This document shows positions 51,938-54,900 of a DNA stretch of 64,000 bases, in pieces; position 1 is the stretch's first letter; each line of letters begins with the position of its first letter. The stretch lies in the NCBI GenBank assembly GCA_944472135.2, contig OX235265.1:90180984-90244983 (forward strand), given 5' to 3'. The notes beneath the pieces were generated by a model. That model was not told the origin of the DNA and ran no database searches. It was given only the letters and a program-made list of their open reading frames with translations. The DNA comes from Trichobilharzia regenti (lineage: Eukaryota; Platyhelminthes; Trematoda; Strigeidida; Schistosomatidae). Both the position numbers and the translations under genes were made by a program.

Positions 51938-54900
51938 CATGATGACAAAATAACCCACCAAATGTTCAGGGTCTTCGGAGCCTTGGTAGCGAAGTTCACA
52001 ATCGCGAGCCTTGCTTTCTGCCTCTTGAGCACGAAGCTCAGCTTAAAATAAGAGTAAAAACAATAATCAATGATCATCATATCAAGGATATATACTAATA
52101 AATAAAAAAGTGTCCTGAGGACCACTATAATTAGTGAACCTACTCATTTTAGTGTAGGTGGATTAAACTTTGGCAAAATTTATTTGTAAGGTTATCACCC
52201 TACTCATGATACATAACAAATAATGCAATTTACTATAATTCTGGTAAGATAACTACTGAACTTACTGGTAAATCAATACTTTTACGTATATCCAAACAGA
52301 TGATTAGTTCAGAAGCATCGAAACAACCATTGTAATAATGGAGTACGCTCACTGGTCGCACCAATAAACTTTCAACCAATAGGTTTCACTTCACCTTAGT
52401 TGACTTTAGCCTAGGCAACTTGGTTATTATCACACAATAAGTGTGGCTCATAGACTGGCATATGAAAAATCTGATCAGAGTAACTAAGTTCCAAATGGAT
52501 GCATACACTTTTGAAGCCCATCTAACATACTGAGGCTTCAGCCAATTGGCATCATCATATCTCAAGCAATTTTTGTATATTACTGCTGAAGATGGTTTTA
52601 CCCGGGAAGCTCCCACAGCTATTTGCTGAAGCAACATCACAGGTACTGAATAAAAACTATCTTGGTAATTCAGAAAAATTGTACGCTGGCGGTTTAGTGG
52701 TATAATACTTGCAAACTAGGTACGTGATTCGTAGTTCGATCCCTAGTCCATGCACTCTTCAACCTCGTGTAGTCGGCAGTAGGCTCGGTAAAGAAGGAAG
52801 ATTGGGCGTTAGGATAAACGCTAGTGCTACTGGAACTTTGATCTCAAGCTTGAAGCCCTATGTTCCACTGGAAACGCGAGGGAATATAAAACCAGCCCTT
52901 AAAATATAAGTATGGCTTTAGCTTGATGCATAATCTGTTTCGGGTAACTGAGCTTAGAATGAATTAAACAATAGTATCCTGAATAGGCATTTTGTCAAAA
53001 GGCAATAATAGAGTAATTTTGGAGTATATTTGAAGCAAAAGATAACACTTACCTATTCTCACATCATTTTTAGCTTTAGCTAAATCTGCTTCAGCTCTGG
53101 TACGAAAGGTCTTACTGGCAAAATTGTATTTTCGAGTACTATGCAGCGTTGCAAGTAATCTTTTGGTTTGTACTTTCCGACCTTGTAAATACACCTTCAT
53201 ACGAGGGTCAGAATAGAGGATTGATACATATGCCCGAAGACTGCGCCTTTCAGGAGGGAGCCTAAAAATGATGAAAAAGCGGAATATTCTCCACAAATTG
53301 TAGGGTAACTGTTCGTCAGTTAATTTTCGAATCACATTGTTAAAATAAGAGTGAATTCAATAAAAAAAACCAATGCAAAAGAGAGGTGCACATCATTGTA
53401 AATAAACTAATTACTCAATCAAAAGTGACTAGTAAGCGGAGGAATAGCGCAGCACAAACGTAGTGTGTAAAGTTTGATAATCAATGTTAGGATTAGCACG
53501 TTGTTGATTAGTTCAGTATATATATCAGGATAGCTATGTTCAAAACTTTGCAAACTGACAAAAACACTCAGCAGAAGGGTTACAATTAACGCAGAAATTG
53601 GTTCTAAAAATGGCTGTTCAATTTCTATTGCTATGATCATCATTATGTGCGAAACTTTGTCATGAACCATTCTGAACACAATCCCATAGCTGAATATTCC
53701 AGTAAGAAGTTAACTACACCCTCCTTATGTTGCTGGTGTTAGGTTACCGGAAACAACCAGCGGGGAACCACATAATCTGGCCAGTCTTCGTTCTTATTGG
53801 CGTTTAACAGAAAAGCCAATAAGGTTATAGTCGTGAATTAAAAGTTTCTATGCTGTCAGAAGGACTGGCAAATATCAACCATATAAATGCAAACATAACC
53901 AGTAAAATATTCTAGTCAACAGTACACCATCTTAAGCTTCACATCAAAGTGATCAGTCCGATAGACAATGAAAGTCATACAAACAAGTGTGGACTGGTGT
54001 GCTCAACCTAGTCAACGATTCTCCAGAATCTTATAGACTATTTTTAATGAGTTAAATACATAGCATTCTTTCGCACTCCGAGTGGAACATACAGTTTCAA
54101 GCTCAAAGCTTCAGAGTCTTATTAACCGTGAACTTAGGGGGTAGAGTTAGTAGCCTCACCGCCAACCTCTCCTTTTATCCGAACTTACTATCGGCTAATA
54201 AACTAAGTGGGACTTAATTGTGCATCGGCCGGGAGTCGAACCCGGACGAGCTTTCTACCTCTGAACCATAGACGAGTTAAATAAAGTAACTGTTATTAAT
54301 TCTAAAACTAAGTAAACAAAAACACAACAACCCGAACAGACTCTACACATTAAAGAAATCTCTTAAACCTGAAAGGGAATATGAAGTTTTGGAGAAAAAC
54401 ATAGTAAAGAGAAACTAATTTCCAATCCAACCTAATAAAACTGAGCAGGGAAAACGCATAGTTTAGCACAATGTGAATTTTTGGGAACCCTTCGGTTGAC
54501 AGCTGATAGTCGTTTCTCTGGTCAATACCTTCCTTAGAGATTATCCATCTCCGTTGGTAAAAGGGTATACTACGAACAGATGTTTTGGGAATATAATGGA
54601 TGTTTTTCTAATTTGTATTCACACCGTTTCTACGTTGACTGATACCCTTTTCTACATTCCCGAACCTCTATTATTGTGTTTAGGATAACAATAATGACAG
54701 GGGTAGGAATATTACCACTTGACATCAATTATAGTAATATTTCTCCCTAAGTGAACTAATTAAAGATATGTTGAGGTAATGAGTATGTATCAGCTTACAT
54801 TCCGAAAAAGAAAACTAGGATGAATAATAAAGAATGAACTGTGACAGCACAGGGGGTTAACAGAGAAGTAGATTGTGGTATGCTGTAAAGCTGAGTAAGG

